Positions 1 through 11,177 of a DNA stretch of 64,000 bases are shown here, piece after piece. The stretch is from Stenotrophomonas rhizophila. Lineage in GTDB: Bacteria; Pseudomonadota; Gammaproteobacteria; Xanthomonadales; Xanthomonadaceae. Under the pieces are notes generated by a model. The model was not told the origin of the DNA. It did no database searches and worked only from the letters and a program-made list of their open reading frames with translations. Position numbers and translations under genes: made by a program. The DNA lies in NCBI RefSeq assembly GCF_007667275.1, contig NZ_VDQT01000003.1, positions 186,001 through 250,000 on the forward strand, written 5' to 3'. The first letter of the stretch is position 1. The number at the start of each line of letters is the position of its first letter.

Positions 1-297
1 GTTGTGGCGGCTGTCGCCCTGGAAGGTGGCCTGCAGCGGATTGAGCCGCATCGAGGCATCCCAGTACTCATCGTAGATGCGTTCGAGCTGGGCGGCCTTG
101 CTCTGCTGGCGCACCAGCGGCTGGCGGGCCGGCGCGGCGGCGGGCCGTGCCCGGGGTTTGGCTTTGGGTTTGGCCTGGCGCGTCTGCGCGGCTGCCGGAC
201 GGCTGGCCTTCTTCTTGGCGGCCTCGGCTGGCGCGGCGGCGCTGAAGACCAGCAGCGACGCAATGGCAAGCGCCAAGGCACGGGCGGGGTAGGGCAT
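1..297 (-). CDS. DUF885 family protein, N-terminal part (runs off the window)
   Basis: This reading frame starts at ATG 297 on the minus strand and is still open at base 1, so only 99 N-terminal residues are visible. They show a Sec-type signal peptide (about residues 1-24), a Lys/Ala/Pro-rich linker, and then the start of a globular domain with YDEYWDASMRLNPLQATFQG, which resembles the opening of DUF885 proteins (secreted or lipoprotein-like putative metal-dependent hydrolases common in Xanthomonadaceae). The family assignment rests on this short stretch; the catalytic part lies outside the window. The protein is expected in the periplasm. Confidence 0.7.
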   Translation of the reverse strand, partial: MPYPARALALAIASLLVFSAAAPAEAAKKKASRPAAAQTRQAKPKAKPRARPAAAPARQPLVRQQSKAAQLERIYDEYWDASMRLNPLQATFQGDSRHN

Positions 298-394
298 GAA
301 ACGCTTCCGTAAATCCTATACAGACCCGGGAGCTTGCCTGATTCATCCGGGCGCGACCAGCGCCAACGCCCCGGTCAGGCGACCCACGTACAGC

Positions 395-420
395 GTAGAG
401 ACACGCCACGCGTGTCCACG
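395..420 (+). repeat. GTAG-headed REP (SMAG-like) palindrome
   Basis: The sequence begins GTAGAGACACGCCACGCGTG: a GTAG head followed by a GC-rich dyad (GACACGC / GCGTGTC). It lies in the gap between the DUF885 and DUF502 genes. An almost identical element in opposite orientation is at 1263-1286. Confidence 0.7.
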
Positions 421-461
421 CCATCCAACCCGAAGCCGATAGCTAGGCCTCAGGCCCCCAT

Positions 462-1139
462 TCAGCGCTCACCAGCACGGGTAAACGGCACCGTCTCCGG
501 CGCCACGGCGCCCCCGGAGATGATGAAACTCATGGCCTGGTCCACCGTCCAGTCGGTCGGGGTGAGCAGTTCCACCGGCACGATTTCCAGGTAGCCGGAG
601 GTCGGGTTCGGCGTGGTCGGCACATATACCGCCGCCAGTTCACGACCGGTGCCCTGTTCACGGATCACCCGGGTCACCAGGCCCACCGCCTTCATGTCCC
701 GGTGCGGGAAGTCGATCAGCACCACGCGCTGGGTGGTCCCCGGCTCGGTCTGCAGCATGTCCAGCAGCTTCTTGGCGCTCTCATAGATGATGCTGGCCAG
801 TGGAATGCGCTTGATCACCGCGCCGAACCAGCGCAGCAGGCGCTGTCCGATCACCCGACGGCTGAGCACGCCGACGCTGAGGATCACCAGCAGGGTGGCG
901 AGCAGCCCGATCACGTTCTGCATCCACTCGACCTTGACCCAGCCCAGGTAGTGCGGGAACGAAGCGGCGATCTGCGCCGACAGCGGCACCACCACCGGGC
1001 TGCTGATGCCCGAGAGCAGCACGAACACGAACTTGATGACCACCCAGGTCAGCCAGATCGGCAGCAGGGTGAGCAGGCCGGTCAGGAACAGGCGCTGCAG
1101 GGAGGGGCGCGGAACAAGGTGGGGGGCTTCGGGCGACAT
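462..1139 (-). CDS. DUF502 family inner-membrane protein
   Basis: The 225-residue protein has two hydrophobic segments near the N-terminus (about residues 14-38 and 65-87) and then a soluble domain with the DUF502 signatures RIPLASIIYESAKKLLDML and YVPTTPNPTSGYLEIVP. DUF502 proteins are inner-membrane proteins of unknown molecular function found across Proteobacteria. I chose ATG 1139 (MSPEAPHL): the open frame extends 38 codons upstream, but that extension has no family character and crosses the intergenic GTAG-type repeat zone. No partner gene is evident; the neighbours are separated by REP-containing gaps. Confidence 0.85.
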   Translation of the reverse strand: MSPEAPHLVPRPSLQRLFLTGLLTLLPIWLTWVVIKFVFVLLSGISSPVVVPLSAQIAASFPHYLGWVKVEWMQNVIGLLATLLVILSVGVLSRRVIGQRLLRWFGAVIKRIPLASIIYESAKKLLDMLQTEPGTTQRVVLIDFPHRDMKAVGLVTRVIREQGTGRELAAVYVPTTPNPTSGYLEIVPVELLTPTDWTVDQAMSFIISGGAVAPETVPFTRAGER

Positions 1140-1262
1140 CCTCGCATTGTAGCGGGGCGGCGGCCCCGGTGAGGCGCCTTTCCGCGCTGCCGGGACATCC
1201 ATTGCGGGAACGCTGCGTCGCTGCATGCCATGCGTGTCCTGTGTGCATCCCATACACTCCCT

Positions 1263-1286
1263 GGGACACGCGTGGCGTGTCGCTAC
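1263..1286 (-). repeat. GTAG-headed REP touching the stop codon of the thioesterase-like gene
   Basis: On the minus strand this reads GTAGCGACACGCCACGCGTG followed by TCCC. The TAG inside the GTAG head is the stop codon of the upstream gene at 1283-1738. It is nearly identical to the element at 395-420 but inverted. Confidence 0.7.
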
Positions 1287-1738
1287 GTGCGTGCCTTCGG
1301 CTTCAGGCGCAGGTAGACCTGCTTGCGTACCCGGGCGATCACTTCGCCCTTCTCGTCCACGATGTCGTTGCTGAACCAGTGCAGGTATTTGCCGCCGTCG
1401 GCGGTGGCGGCCCGCAGCTGGTCCAGCAACGCCTCATCCAGCCGGAATTCGGCACTGACCGTGCCCCGGCCGGGTTTCAGGAACTCGATCTCGCCCGCCC
1501 GATCCCACACGTAGTAGTCCCGCCCAAGGTTCTGCATCACCGTCAGCATCCAGAACGGATCGGTCATCGCAAACAAGCTGCCGCCGAAATGCGTACCCAC
1601 ATAGTTGCGGTTCCACGGCCGCATGCGCAGCTCGACGCGGACGAACCGATAGTCGGCACTGACCTCGGTGACATGGATCCCGGTAAACAGGAACGGCGGC
1701 CACAGATTGAGTCCGAGGCGGAACAGGCTGGCTTTCAT
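1283..1738 (-). CDS. DUF4442 / hotdog-fold thioesterase-like protein
   Basis: The 151-residue protein matches the DUF4442 hotdog family, related to acyl-CoA thioesterases. Conserved-looking parts are RPWNRNYVGTHFGGSLFAMT near residues 40-59 and EIEFLKPGRGTVSAEFRL further on. It has no signal peptide and should be cytosolic. The substrate is unknown; an acyl-CoA or acyl-ACP is an inference from the fold. Its stop codon TAG falls within the GTAG head of a REP element. Upstream lies the diguanylate cyclase gene on the same strand, 79 bp away. Confidence 0.8.
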   Translation of the reverse strand: MKASLFRLGLNLWPPFLFTGIHVTEVSADYRFVRVELRMRPWNRNYVGTHFGGSLFAMTDPFWMLTVMQNLGRDYYVWDRAGEIEFLKPGRGTVSAEFRLDEALLDQLRAATADGGKYLHWFSNDIVDEKGEVIARVRKQVYLRLKPKART

Positions 1739-1817
1739 CGGCGGCGGTCGCGCAGGGGAGGTGGCGCGAGTCTAACATTCGCAGGCGTATGGACGTCACG
1801 GCGCGCAGGGCGTGGCG

Positions 1818-3443
1818 TTACGCGCCTTCGTCCATTGCGTAGCCGTCGCGGCCGGACGCCTTGGCGCGCTGGAGCGCGGCGTCGGCACCTTCGAAGTAGT
1901 GGCGCGGTTCGGTGGTGGCGGTGGGGACGTGGGTGTACAGGCCGACGCTCAGGGTGATCTGTTCGTTGGCCGCCGCGCCATCGGCAAGGGACATCTGCCG
2001 TACGGCGGCGATCAGGTCCTGGATCACCTGTACCGCGCCTTCGGCCGTGGTGTCGGGCAGCACCAGTGCGAACTCGTCGCCGCCGAAACGTGCCGCCATG
2101 TCGCGTGGGCGCCGGGCGTGGGCGCGGATCTCGGCGGCGATCCGGCGCAGCACGACGTCGCCGGCCGGCTGGCCGTGGCGGTCGTTGTGCCGCTTGAAGT
2201 GGTCGACGTCGATCAACGCAAGCGTCAACGGGCGACCGCTGCGGCGGGCCGCGTCGTGTTCCAGCTGCAGGGTCTGTTCGAAGTGCAGGCGGTTGCCCAG
2301 GCCGGTCAGAACATCGCTGTTGGCCTGGCAGCGCCAGGCGTTGAACCGCCACAGCAGCCACGCGCAGATCATGGCCAGCATGCAGGCCAGTGCAGCGGCG
2401 GGGGCGAACCACATATACCCGACCCGCAGCAGCACGAAGCTGGCCAACAGGGTCAGGGGTAGGGCGACCATCGCGCTTGCCAGCGCGCGCCGCCGGCTCA
2501 GTGCCAGTGCACACAGTGCCACCAGCAGCCCGCTCAACAGGGCCTGCAGCGGCAGCCCGGGCACGTTGATGGCCTTGCCGGCGAGCAGCATCGACGCCAC
2601 GTTGGCCTGGAATTCGGTGCCGCTCATCCAGCGCTCGCGCGTGGCCGGGGTACGGAGGCGCGGGGCGATGCCGCTGGCGGTCATGCCCACCAGCACCAGG
2701 CGGTCGCGCAGCAGGGCCGGGGCGATGTCGCCATTGAGCACGTCCGCGTACGACACCTGCTGGACGTTGTCGGGCGCGCCGGCGAAGCGCACGCGTACGT
2801 AGTGGTTGCGATGCCACTGGTAGGGCGAGGTCGGCGCGGGGTTGGCGTCGCGCTGGCCCGGCAGCGGGCCGCGCATGTTGGCCAGCGCCAGTCCCAGTGC
2901 GGGCCAATGCGGCGAGCCGATCCCGGCGCTGAGGTACAGGCCGCGCGCGACGCCGTCGGCGTCCACTTCGATGTCGCTGTGGCCCAGCGTGGACGCATTG
3001 GCGGCGATCATCGGGATCGGCAGCCGTTCCTCGGCCATGTGCGGCCCGCTGGACGGCGTGGCCAGCACCGGCAGCACCACCTGGCCATTGCGACGGATGG
3101 CGGCCGCCAGCTCTGCATCCTGTGCGCTGTCCTGGCGGTCCGCTTCGGACAACACCAGGTCCAGCGCCACGCGACGACTGCCAGCGGCGGTCAGCCGGTC
3201 GAGCAGCCGGGCATGGGTGGAGCGCGGCCAGGGCCACTGCCCCAGTTGCTGCACGCTGGCGTCATCGATCGCCACCACCAGCAGGTTCGGGTCAGCGGGA
3301 TACTCCCAGCCGCCCACGAACGTGTCGTAGATCGCCTCGTCCAGTTTCCAGAACCACTGGCCCCCGCTCGCCACGGCCGCCAGAACGCCCACCAGCACCG
3401 CAAGCACGATGCGCCGGGGCCAGGAGAGCGCAAGCGGCCTCAC
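1818..3443 (-). CDS. CHASE2-GGDEF membrane diguanylate cyclase
   Basis: A 541-residue predicted sensor that makes cyclic di-GMP from two GTP. Order: N-terminal membrane helix (about 11-29), extracytoplasmic CHASE2 domain (about 30-300, with LLVVAIDDASVQQLGQWPWP), three closely spaced membrane helices (about 305-375), and a cytosolic GGDEF domain. The active-site loop GGDEF is intact at 454-458, and an RxxD inhibitory site (RPRD) sits five residues before it. I chose GTG 3443 rather than the upstream GTG at 3641. It directly precedes the first membrane helix and overlaps the TGA of an upstream frame as GTGA, which suggests old translational coupling. The residues added by the longer frame are low-complexity Arg/Pro/Ala and look like a shadow. 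Confidence 0.88.
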   Translation of the reverse strand: MRPLALSWPRRIVLAVLVGVLAAVASGGQWFWKLDEAIYDTFVGGWEYPADPNLLVVAIDDASVQQLGQWPWPRSTHARLLDRLTAAGSRRVALDLVLSEADRQDSAQDAELAAAIRRNGQVVLPVLATPSSGPHMAEERLPIPMIAANASTLGHSDIEVDADGVARGLYLSAGIGSPHWPALGLALANMRGPLPGQRDANPAPTSPYQWHRNHYVRVRFAGAPDNVQQVSYADVLNGDIAPALLRDRLVLVGMTASGIAPRLRTPATRERWMSGTEFQANVASMLLAGKAINVPGLPLQALLSGLLVALCALALSRRRALASAMVALPLTLLASFVLLRVGYMWFAPAAALACMLAMICAWLLWRFNAWRCQANSDVLTGLGNRLHFEQTLQLEHDAARRSGRPLTLALIDVDHFKRHNDRHGQPAGDVVLRRIAAEIRAHARRPRDMAARFGGDEFALVLPDTTAEGAVQVIQDLIAAVRQMSLADGAAANEQITLSVGLYTHVPTATTEPRHYFEGADAALQRAKASGRDGYAMDEGA

Positions 3444-3622
3444 GGCAGCAGGAGCAGCAACAGGCGCAACCGGCCGGGCGGCAGGTCGGGCAGGGTGGGC
3501 GGGGCGTCGGCGGTGTCGCTGGCGAACACGGGCATCTCCGGCTGGTCGGCGCGCACCACTTCTACCCGGTACGGGGTGGCTTGCGCTACTGCTTTCCACG
3601 CAATCCGCGCCGGAAGGGGGCA
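3440..3622 (-). pseudogene. Remnant of a FecR-like gene upstream of the CHASE2 cyclase (candidate)
   Basis: A 60-codon open stretch without a usable start codon ends in TGA overlapping the GTG start of the cyclase. Its translation contains RIAWKAVAQATPYRVEVV and PPTLPDLPPGRLRL, which resembles the C-terminal fibronectin-like repeats of FecR/LysM proteins often encoded just upstream of CHASE2 cyclases in related bacteria. An in-frame TGA closes the stretch on the 5' side, and no FecR domain is found before the next gene begins. My reading is that most of the partner gene has been deleted. The segment is short, so it could also be chance open frame in GC-rich DNA. Confidence 0.4.
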
Positions 3623-3737
3623 GAGTCAGTGTTTCCGGCACCCGCGAAGGGGCTCAGCCGTGCGCCGCCGCCTGGAACTTGACCGCCATTGACCTATTGC
3701 CCGGCGCCGGCGCCGGGATGCTGGACGCCAGCGCCGC

Positions 3738-4595
3738 TCAGAACAGCAGGGCCGACATCGAACGCCGGAAGCGGCCGACCAGTGCGGCGTCGTCGATCAC
3801 CTTGAATGCATCGATCAGCAGCTTGCGCGGCAGCCCGTCGTTGTAGGCAGCGTCCTTCTGCAGCATGGCCAGGAACTGTTCCAGCGCGGCTTCGTCGTTG
3901 CCGCCCAGCAGCAGCTGCACGCCGCGCAGGTGGCGCGCCTCCAGGTCGCCGGCATCGGCCGCGATACGCGCGTCCAGTTGTTCCGGCGCCGGGGCGTCCT
4001 GCAGCGCCTTGGCGAAATCCAACCGCGCCCGCGCGCGTACCGCGCGGTCGTCGGTGGACAGGTTGGCCGGCAGCGCTTCGATCAGCGCGCTGGCTTCATC
4101 GGTGCCGCCGGTGTGCAGCAGGGCCAACGCCAGGTCGAGCTTCAGTTCGTCCTTGTCCGGTTCGGCCGCGATGCTGGCGCGCAGTACGTCCACCTGTGCC
4201 TGCGGGTCCAGCGCGGCCGGCACCTCGGCGGGGGCCTCGGCCGCTTCGGCAGGCAGCACCCCGTGCTGGGTCAGGAATTCACGCAGCTGGCCTTCCGGCA
4301 GCGCGCCGGGGAAGCCATCGACGATCTGGCCGCCCTTGACCAGGAACACGGTCGGCACCGAACGGATCTGGAAGGCCGCGGCGATCTGCTGTTCCTTGTC
4401 CACGTCGACCTTGGCCAGCACGAAGGCACCGTTGTACTCGTCGGCCAGCTTCTCCAGCATCGGGCCCAGGGTCTTGCAGGGCTCGCACCAGGTGGCCCAG
4501 AAATCGACCAGCACCGGGGTCTGCAGCGACGTCTGCAGGACCTGCGCTTCGAAGGTTTCGGTAGTGGCGTCAAAGACGTGGGACAGTTCGCTCAT
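3738..4595 (-). CDS. cnoX: Thioredoxin-TPR co-chaperone (CnoX/YbbN type)
   Basis: The 285-residue protein has an N-terminal thioredoxin domain (about 1-110) with active site WCEPCK (Cys37, Cys40) and a C-terminal tetratricopeptide-like helical region (about 125-285). This is the CnoX/YbbN layout: a holdase that protects proteins under oxidative stress and works with GroEL or DnaK. Unlike E. coli CnoX, which has lost the reductase motif, this copy keeps CxxC and may be redox-active, as in some alphaproteobacterial homologues. Start ATG 4595 gives the normal family N-terminus. The gene is divergent from the DUF998 gene, sharing a 97-bp gap. Confidence 0.88.
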   Translation of the reverse strand: MSELSHVFDATTETFEAQVLQTSLQTPVLVDFWATWCEPCKTLGPMLEKLADEYNGAFVLAKVDVDKEQQIAAAFQIRSVPTVFLVKGGQIVDGFPGALPEGQLREFLTQHGVLPAEAAEAPAEVPAALDPQAQVDVLRASIAAEPDKDELKLDLALALLHTGGTDEASALIEALPANLSTDDRAVRARARLDFAKALQDAPAPEQLDARIAADAGDLEARHLRGVQLLLGGNDEAALEQFLAMLQKDAAYNDGLPRKLLIDAFKVIDDAALVGRFRRSMSALLF

Positions 4596-4692
4596 GGTCG
4601 GGATCAACGATTTAATGATGTACCCAGTGTATGGTGCCGCCCATATTGAGAAGCAACCCCAATCACGGGCGCGCGCGGCGGAGAACGGCCAC

Positions 4693-5304
4693 ATGAAGAC
4701 CCTGCAACGCTTCGATCCCCTGTGGGGCGCCCTGGCGGCGGTGCTGTTCCTGGCGTCGGTGCTGGGCTTCGGCGCGGTGTTGCCCGGTTACCTGCCGCTG
4801 GGCCATCCGGTGGCGTTGCTGGGCGCCACCGGGGTGCCGCATGCGCTGGCCTTCGACCTGCTGGGCTTCGTGCTGCCCGGACTGCTGGCCGCGCTGGTGG
4901 CGGTGCGCCTGCTGGTGCGGGTGCCGGTCACCGCGCCGTGGACGCTGCGGGTGGGCGGGCAGATGCTGGTGCTGTCCGGCCTGGCCTTCGCCGCCATGGG
5001 CATCCTGCCGCTGGACCCGACCGACATCGAAAGCCCGGCCAGCCAGTTCCACGCCAGCGCATGGATGGTCTGGGTGCTGGCCTTCGTGCCGGGCGCGCTG
5101 ATGTCCGGCTTCGGCGCGCGCCGTCTTCCCGGCTGGGGGCGATTGGCGGCGCTGCACGTGGCCGCGGGGCTGGCGGTGCTGGTGGGGGCGTTCGTGCTGC
5201 AGGCCGTGATGCCGGCGCCGGTCGCCCAGCGCGTGGCCTTTGTGTCCTGGGCGGCGTGGCTGGCCGCCGTGCTGCCCGTGGCAGGCCTGGTCCGGCAGGG
5301 ATGA
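4693..5304 (+). CDS. DUF998 integral membrane protein
   Basis: A 203-residue protein with about six hydrophobic segments spread along its length, fitting DUF998, a family of six-helix membrane proteins of unknown function. It contains the motif GILPLDPTDIESPASQFHAS in a loop, typical of the family. The frame is open far upstream, but ATG 4693 follows the divergent intergenic region and starts with a charged residue before the first helix. No partner is evident. Confidence 0.8.
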   Translation: MKTLQRFDPLWGALAAVLFLASVLGFGAVLPGYLPLGHPVALLGATGVPHALAFDLLGFVLPGLLAALVAVRLLVRVPVTAPWTLRVGGQMLVLSGLAFAAMGILPLDPTDIESPASQFHASAWMVWVLAFVPGALMSGFGARRLPGWGRLAALHVAAGLAVLVGAFVLQAVMPAPVAQRVAFVSWAAWLAAVLPVAGLVRQG

Positions 5305-5386
5305 GCTGACGGGTTTGGCCGCAATCGACGCGGTCATGCGCGCTGGCGCAGGCCTGCATGGAATGTCGTTCCTGCCAATTCCCTGA

Positions 5387-8134
<2,748 letters not shown>

Positions 8135-8166
8135 TCGGGCGGGCCCTGCGCCGTCGGCGCCAGCGG

Positions 8167-8215
8167 GGCAGGGCCCCGCTCTACGTGTCGGCGCGGCAGG
8201 GCCCCGCTCTACGTG
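8167..8215. repeat. Two direct copies of a GTAG-type REP
   Basis: The 21-base unit GGCAGGGCCCCGCTCTACGT plus G occurs twice with a 28-bp period (8167-8187 and 8195-8215). On the minus strand each reads as a GTAG-headed palindrome with the core GCGGGGCCCTGC. It lies between leuS and lptE, where it may act as an RNA hairpin separating the two messages. Confidence 0.7.
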
Positions 8216-8295
8216 CTGCGTTCACGTGGGTTCGGGCATCGTACCGTCACCATTTTTCTGTTGCCGGGTCCGCCCGGCTCATCCAGACTGTGAAC

Positions 8296-8883
8296 ATGAC
8301 CCGATTCCTGCTTGCCTTCGTTCTCACCGCTACCCTCGCCGGGTGTGGCTTCCACCTGCGCAACAAGCTGATGCTGCCGGCCGACACCGCTGCGGTGAAG
8401 GTGGTCTCCACCGCCCCGTACAGCGAACTGGCCAAGCTGCTGCGTCGCGGCCTGATGGCATCGGGCGCGACCATTGCCGATGCCGACAGCAAGGAACCGG
8501 CCGCACAGCTGCAGGTGTTGTCCGAGCGCTGGGGCGACCTGCCCATCGCCATCGACGCACAGGGCCGTGCCCAGGAATTCAGCCTGCGCTACGCGGTGAT
8601 CTTCGTGTTCCGCCGCGAAGACGGTAGCGACTTGGTGCCGCAGCAGGTGATCGAGCTGTCGCGCGACTACGTGTCGCCGCCCAGCGACGCCACCGGCACC
8701 ACCACCGAGCGCGAGATCCTGGCCGATGAACTGCGCCGCGAAATGTCGGCCTCGATCCTGCGCCGCATCGACAGCGTGGTCCGCGCCGAAATCGAGCGCG
8801 GTCGCCTGAACCCGCCGGCCGCCGAACCTGCCGCGACCCCGCCGGCAGCGCCGATCCCGGCCACGCCGCCGCAGGGCGGCTGA
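8296..8883 (+). CDS. lptE: LPS-assembly lipoprotein LptE
   Basis: The 195-residue protein starts with a lipoprotein signal peptide and lipobox LAGC (Cys17), followed by GFHLRNKLMLPAD, the typical opening of mature LptE. LptE plugs and stabilises the outer-membrane LptD barrel that inserts lipopolysaccharide. The C-terminal 25 residues are Pro/Ala-rich and probably disordered. The position between leuS and holA is the conserved one. A REP pair separates it from leuS, so it may also be transcribed independently. Confidence 0.95.
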   Translation: MTRFLLAFVLTATLAGCGFHLRNKLMLPADTAAVKVVSTAPYSELAKLLRRGLMASGATIADADSKEPAAQLQVLSERWGDLPIAIDAQGRAQEFSLRYAVIFVFRREDGSDLVPQQVIELSRDYVSPPSDATGTTTEREILADELRREMSASILRRIDSVVRAEIERGRLNPPAAEPAATPPAAPIPATPPQGG

Positions 8884-8910
8884 CCGGTCCGCGCACGGAC
8901 CGGCCGCACG

Positions 8911-9948
8911 ATGGAACTGCGCCCCGAACAACTCGCCAGCCAGCCGGCCAGCCAGGCGCTGGTGCCGGTGTACCTGATCGCCGGGCCGGAAACCCTGCGC
9001 GTGCTCGAAGCGGCCGATGCGGTGCGCGCCAAGGCCCGCGCCGAGGGCATCAGCGAGCGCGAAGTGTTCGACGCCGACGGGCGCGACTTCGACTGGAACC
9101 AGCTCGACGCCACCTTCAACGCGCCCAGCCTGTTCAGCGCGCGTCGGCTGGTGGAGCTGCGCCTGCCGACCGGAAAGCCGGGCAAGGAGGGCGCGGAAGT
9201 GATCAGCCAGTTCTGCGCCAACCCCGCGCCGGACGTCGTCCTGCTGATCACCTGCAACGAATGGAGCAAGGCCCACCAGGGCAAGTGGGCCGACGCGGTC
9301 AGCCGCGTTGGTGTGCTCTCGGTGGCGTGGGCGATCAAGCCGCACGAACTGCCCGATTGGATCGAGCGCCGCCTGCGCCAGCAGGGCCTGCGTGCCGACC
9401 CGGCGGCCGTGCAGCGGTTGGCCGAGCGGGTCGAAGGCAACCTGCTGGCGGCCGCGCAGGAAATCGACAAGCTCGCGCTGCTGGCCAGCGGCCAGAGCCT
9501 GGACGTGGACACCATGGAATCGCTGGTGGCCGACGCCGCCCGCTACGACGTGTTCCGGCTGCTGGAGGCGACTTTCTCCGGGCAGCCGACCGCGGTGCTG
9601 CGCATGCTGGCCGGCCTGCGCGCCGAAGGCGAAGCGGTGGCCGCGCTGATGCCGATGGTGATCCGTGAAATGCTGGCCACCGCCGCGTTGGCCCGGGTGC
9701 AGGCCCGGGGCGGCAACCTGGCCGCGGAAATGAAGAGCCGTGGCATCTGGGAATCGCGGCAGGCGCCGTTCAAGCGCGCGCTGCAGCGCCATCCCGAGGC
9801 CAAGCGCTGGGAGCGCTTCGTGGCCGAAGCCGGGCTGGTCGACCGCATGGCCAAGGGACGCGCCGACGGCGATCCCTGGCTGGGCCTGGAGCGGCTGCTG
9901 GTGGCAGTGGCGGAAGCACGCGCGGTACGCCTGCTGGCCCGTGCCTGA
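8911..9948 (+). CDS. holA: DNA polymerase III delta subunit
   Basis: The 345-residue protein fits HolA, the clamp-loader subunit that opens the beta sliding clamp. Family-like segments include PVYLIAGPETLRVLEAADAV at the N-terminus, then the AAA+-like fold with EGNLLAAAQEIDKLALL, and a C-terminal helical collar domain. It follows lptE by 27 bp and precedes nadD by 5 bp, consistent with one operon. Confidence 0.95.
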   Translation: MELRPEQLASQPASQALVPVYLIAGPETLRVLEAADAVRAKARAEGISEREVFDADGRDFDWNQLDATFNAPSLFSARRLVELRLPTGKPGKEGAEVISQFCANPAPDVVLLITCNEWSKAHQGKWADAVSRVGVLSVAWAIKPHELPDWIERRLRQQGLRADPAAVQRLAERVEGNLLAAAQEIDKLALLASGQSLDVDTMESLVADAARYDVFRLLEATFSGQPTAVLRMLAGLRAEGEAVAALMPMVIREMLATAALARVQARGGNLAAEMKSRGIWESRQAPFKRALQRHPEAKRWERFVAEAGLVDRMAKGRADGDPWLGLERLLVAVAEARAVRLLARA

Positions 9949-9953
9949 GCCCG

Positions 9954-10619
9954 ATGGGCCTGCGCATCCATTACGGCGGTACCTTCGACCCGGTGCATCG
10001 GGGCCACCTCGCCATCGCGCGTGCGGCACGCGACCAGCTCCAGGTGGCGGTGCGCCTGCTGCCCGCCGCGGACCCGCCGCACCGCCCGGCCCCCGGTGCT
10101 CCGGCCAGCCAGCGCGCCGAGATGCTGGGGCTGGCCATCGAGGATGACGCCGGCCTGATCCTGGACCTGCGCGAACTGGAACGCGCCCGGCGCCAGCCGC
10201 AGACCCCGTCCTACACGGTCGACACCCTGCGTGAGCTGCGTGCCGAGCTCGGTGCGCGCCAACCGCTGGCCTGGCTGGTGGGGGCCGACAGCCTGCTGGG
10301 GCTGCCCGGCTGGCACGAATGGGAGGCGCTGTTCGAGCTGGCCCACTTCATCGTCGCCGACCGGCCCGGCAGCCCGCTGGAGCAGCGCCTGCCCGCGCCG
10401 CTGCAGAAGGCCCTGCAGGGCCGCTGGGCCCGGCACGAACGTGAGTTGTTCGCCGCGCCCGCGGGCCGCCTGCTGCATCTGCAGGCGCCGCTGCGCAGCG
10501 AATCGGCGTCCGAGGTGCGTGAGCGCATCGCCCATGGTGGTGACTGGCGGGCACTGGTGCCGGAACGGGTGGCCGACTACATCACCCACCACCGCCTGTA
10601 CGGGATCCGCGCGCCGTGA
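9954..10619 (+). CDS. nadD: Nicotinate-nucleotide adenylyltransferase
   Basis: A 221-residue cytosolic enzyme that joins nicotinate mononucleotide and ATP to give deamido-NAD in NAD synthesis. The nucleotidyltransferase signature GGTFDPVHRGH is at residues 8-18, and a C-terminal SASEVRERI corresponds to the second nucleotide-binding motif. Length is typical. The start is 5 bp after the holA stop. Confidence 0.96.
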   Translation: MGLRIHYGGTFDPVHRGHLAIARAARDQLQVAVRLLPAADPPHRPAPGAPASQRAEMLGLAIEDDAGLILDLRELERARRQPQTPSYTVDTLRELRAELGARQPLAWLVGADSLLGLPGWHEWEALFELAHFIVADRPGSPLEQRLPAPLQKALQGRWARHERELFAAPAGRLLHLQAPLRSESASEVRERIAHGGDWRALVPERVADYITHHRLYGIRAP

Positions 10620-10642
10620 ACACGTTCAGGTTGCATGGGCCG

Positions 10643-10648
10643 TATAAT
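10643..10648 (+). promoter_or_regulatory. Possible -10 element upstream of rsfS
   Basis: A perfect TATAAT lies in the short nadD-rsfS gap, about 30 bp before the rsfS start. I see no convincing -35 hexamer at the right distance, so this is a weak prediction of an internal promoter. Confidence 0.35.
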
Positions 10649-10677
10649 CGTCGCCACATTTATCGAGTCTCCCTGCT

Positions 10678-11112
10678 TTGAGCGACCAAGCCCAGCCCCA
10701 GACCATCAAGGTCACCATGCCGAACCCGGCGCCGTCCACCCAGCAGCTGCTGGAGTGCGTGCGCAAGGCCACCGAAGAACTGAAGGCCAAGGAAGTGGTC
10801 GAGATCGACGTGATCGGCAAGTCCAGCGTCACCGATTTCATGGTGATCGCCTCGGGCACCTCCAGCCGCCACGTCAAGTCGATTGCCGACGAAGTGGTGA
10901 AGTTCGCCAAGAACCTGGGCGTGATGCCGCTGGGCGTGGAAGGCGAGCGCGAAGCCGAGTGGGTGCTGGTCGACCTGGGCGACGTGCTGGTGCACGTGAT
11001 GCTGCCGCGCGTGCGTGAGTTCTACGCGCTGGAGCGCCTGTGGACGGTCGGCGACCAGCCGCCGAGCCTGCTCGACGAGGGCGACGACGAAGACGACTAC
11101 GCCGCGCGCTGA
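10678..11112 (+). CDS. rsfS: Ribosomal silencing factor RsfS
   Basis: A 144-residue protein of the RsfS/Iojap family, which binds L14 of the large ribosomal subunit and blocks subunit joining when nutrients are short. The core reads DVIGKSSVTDFMVIASGTSS followed by RHVKSIADEV, as expected. I used the TTG codon at 10678 because family members in related genera have a similar N-terminal extension (PQTIKVTMPNPAP). The first ATG, at 10717, would give 131 residues and cannot be excluded. The acidic tail is GDDEDDYAAR. Confidence 0.93.
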   Translation: MSDQAQPQTIKVTMPNPAPSTQQLLECVRKATEELKAKEVVEIDVIGKSSVTDFMVIASGTSSRHVKSIADEVVKFAKNLGVMPLGVEGEREAEWVLVDLGDVLVHVMLPRVREFYALERLWTVGDQPPSLLDEGDDEDDYAAR

Positions 11113-11177
11113 GCGTTGCGCACGTGGTGACGACGACGGCGCCCGATGGCGCCGTTGTCATTTGAAGGAGCACGACG

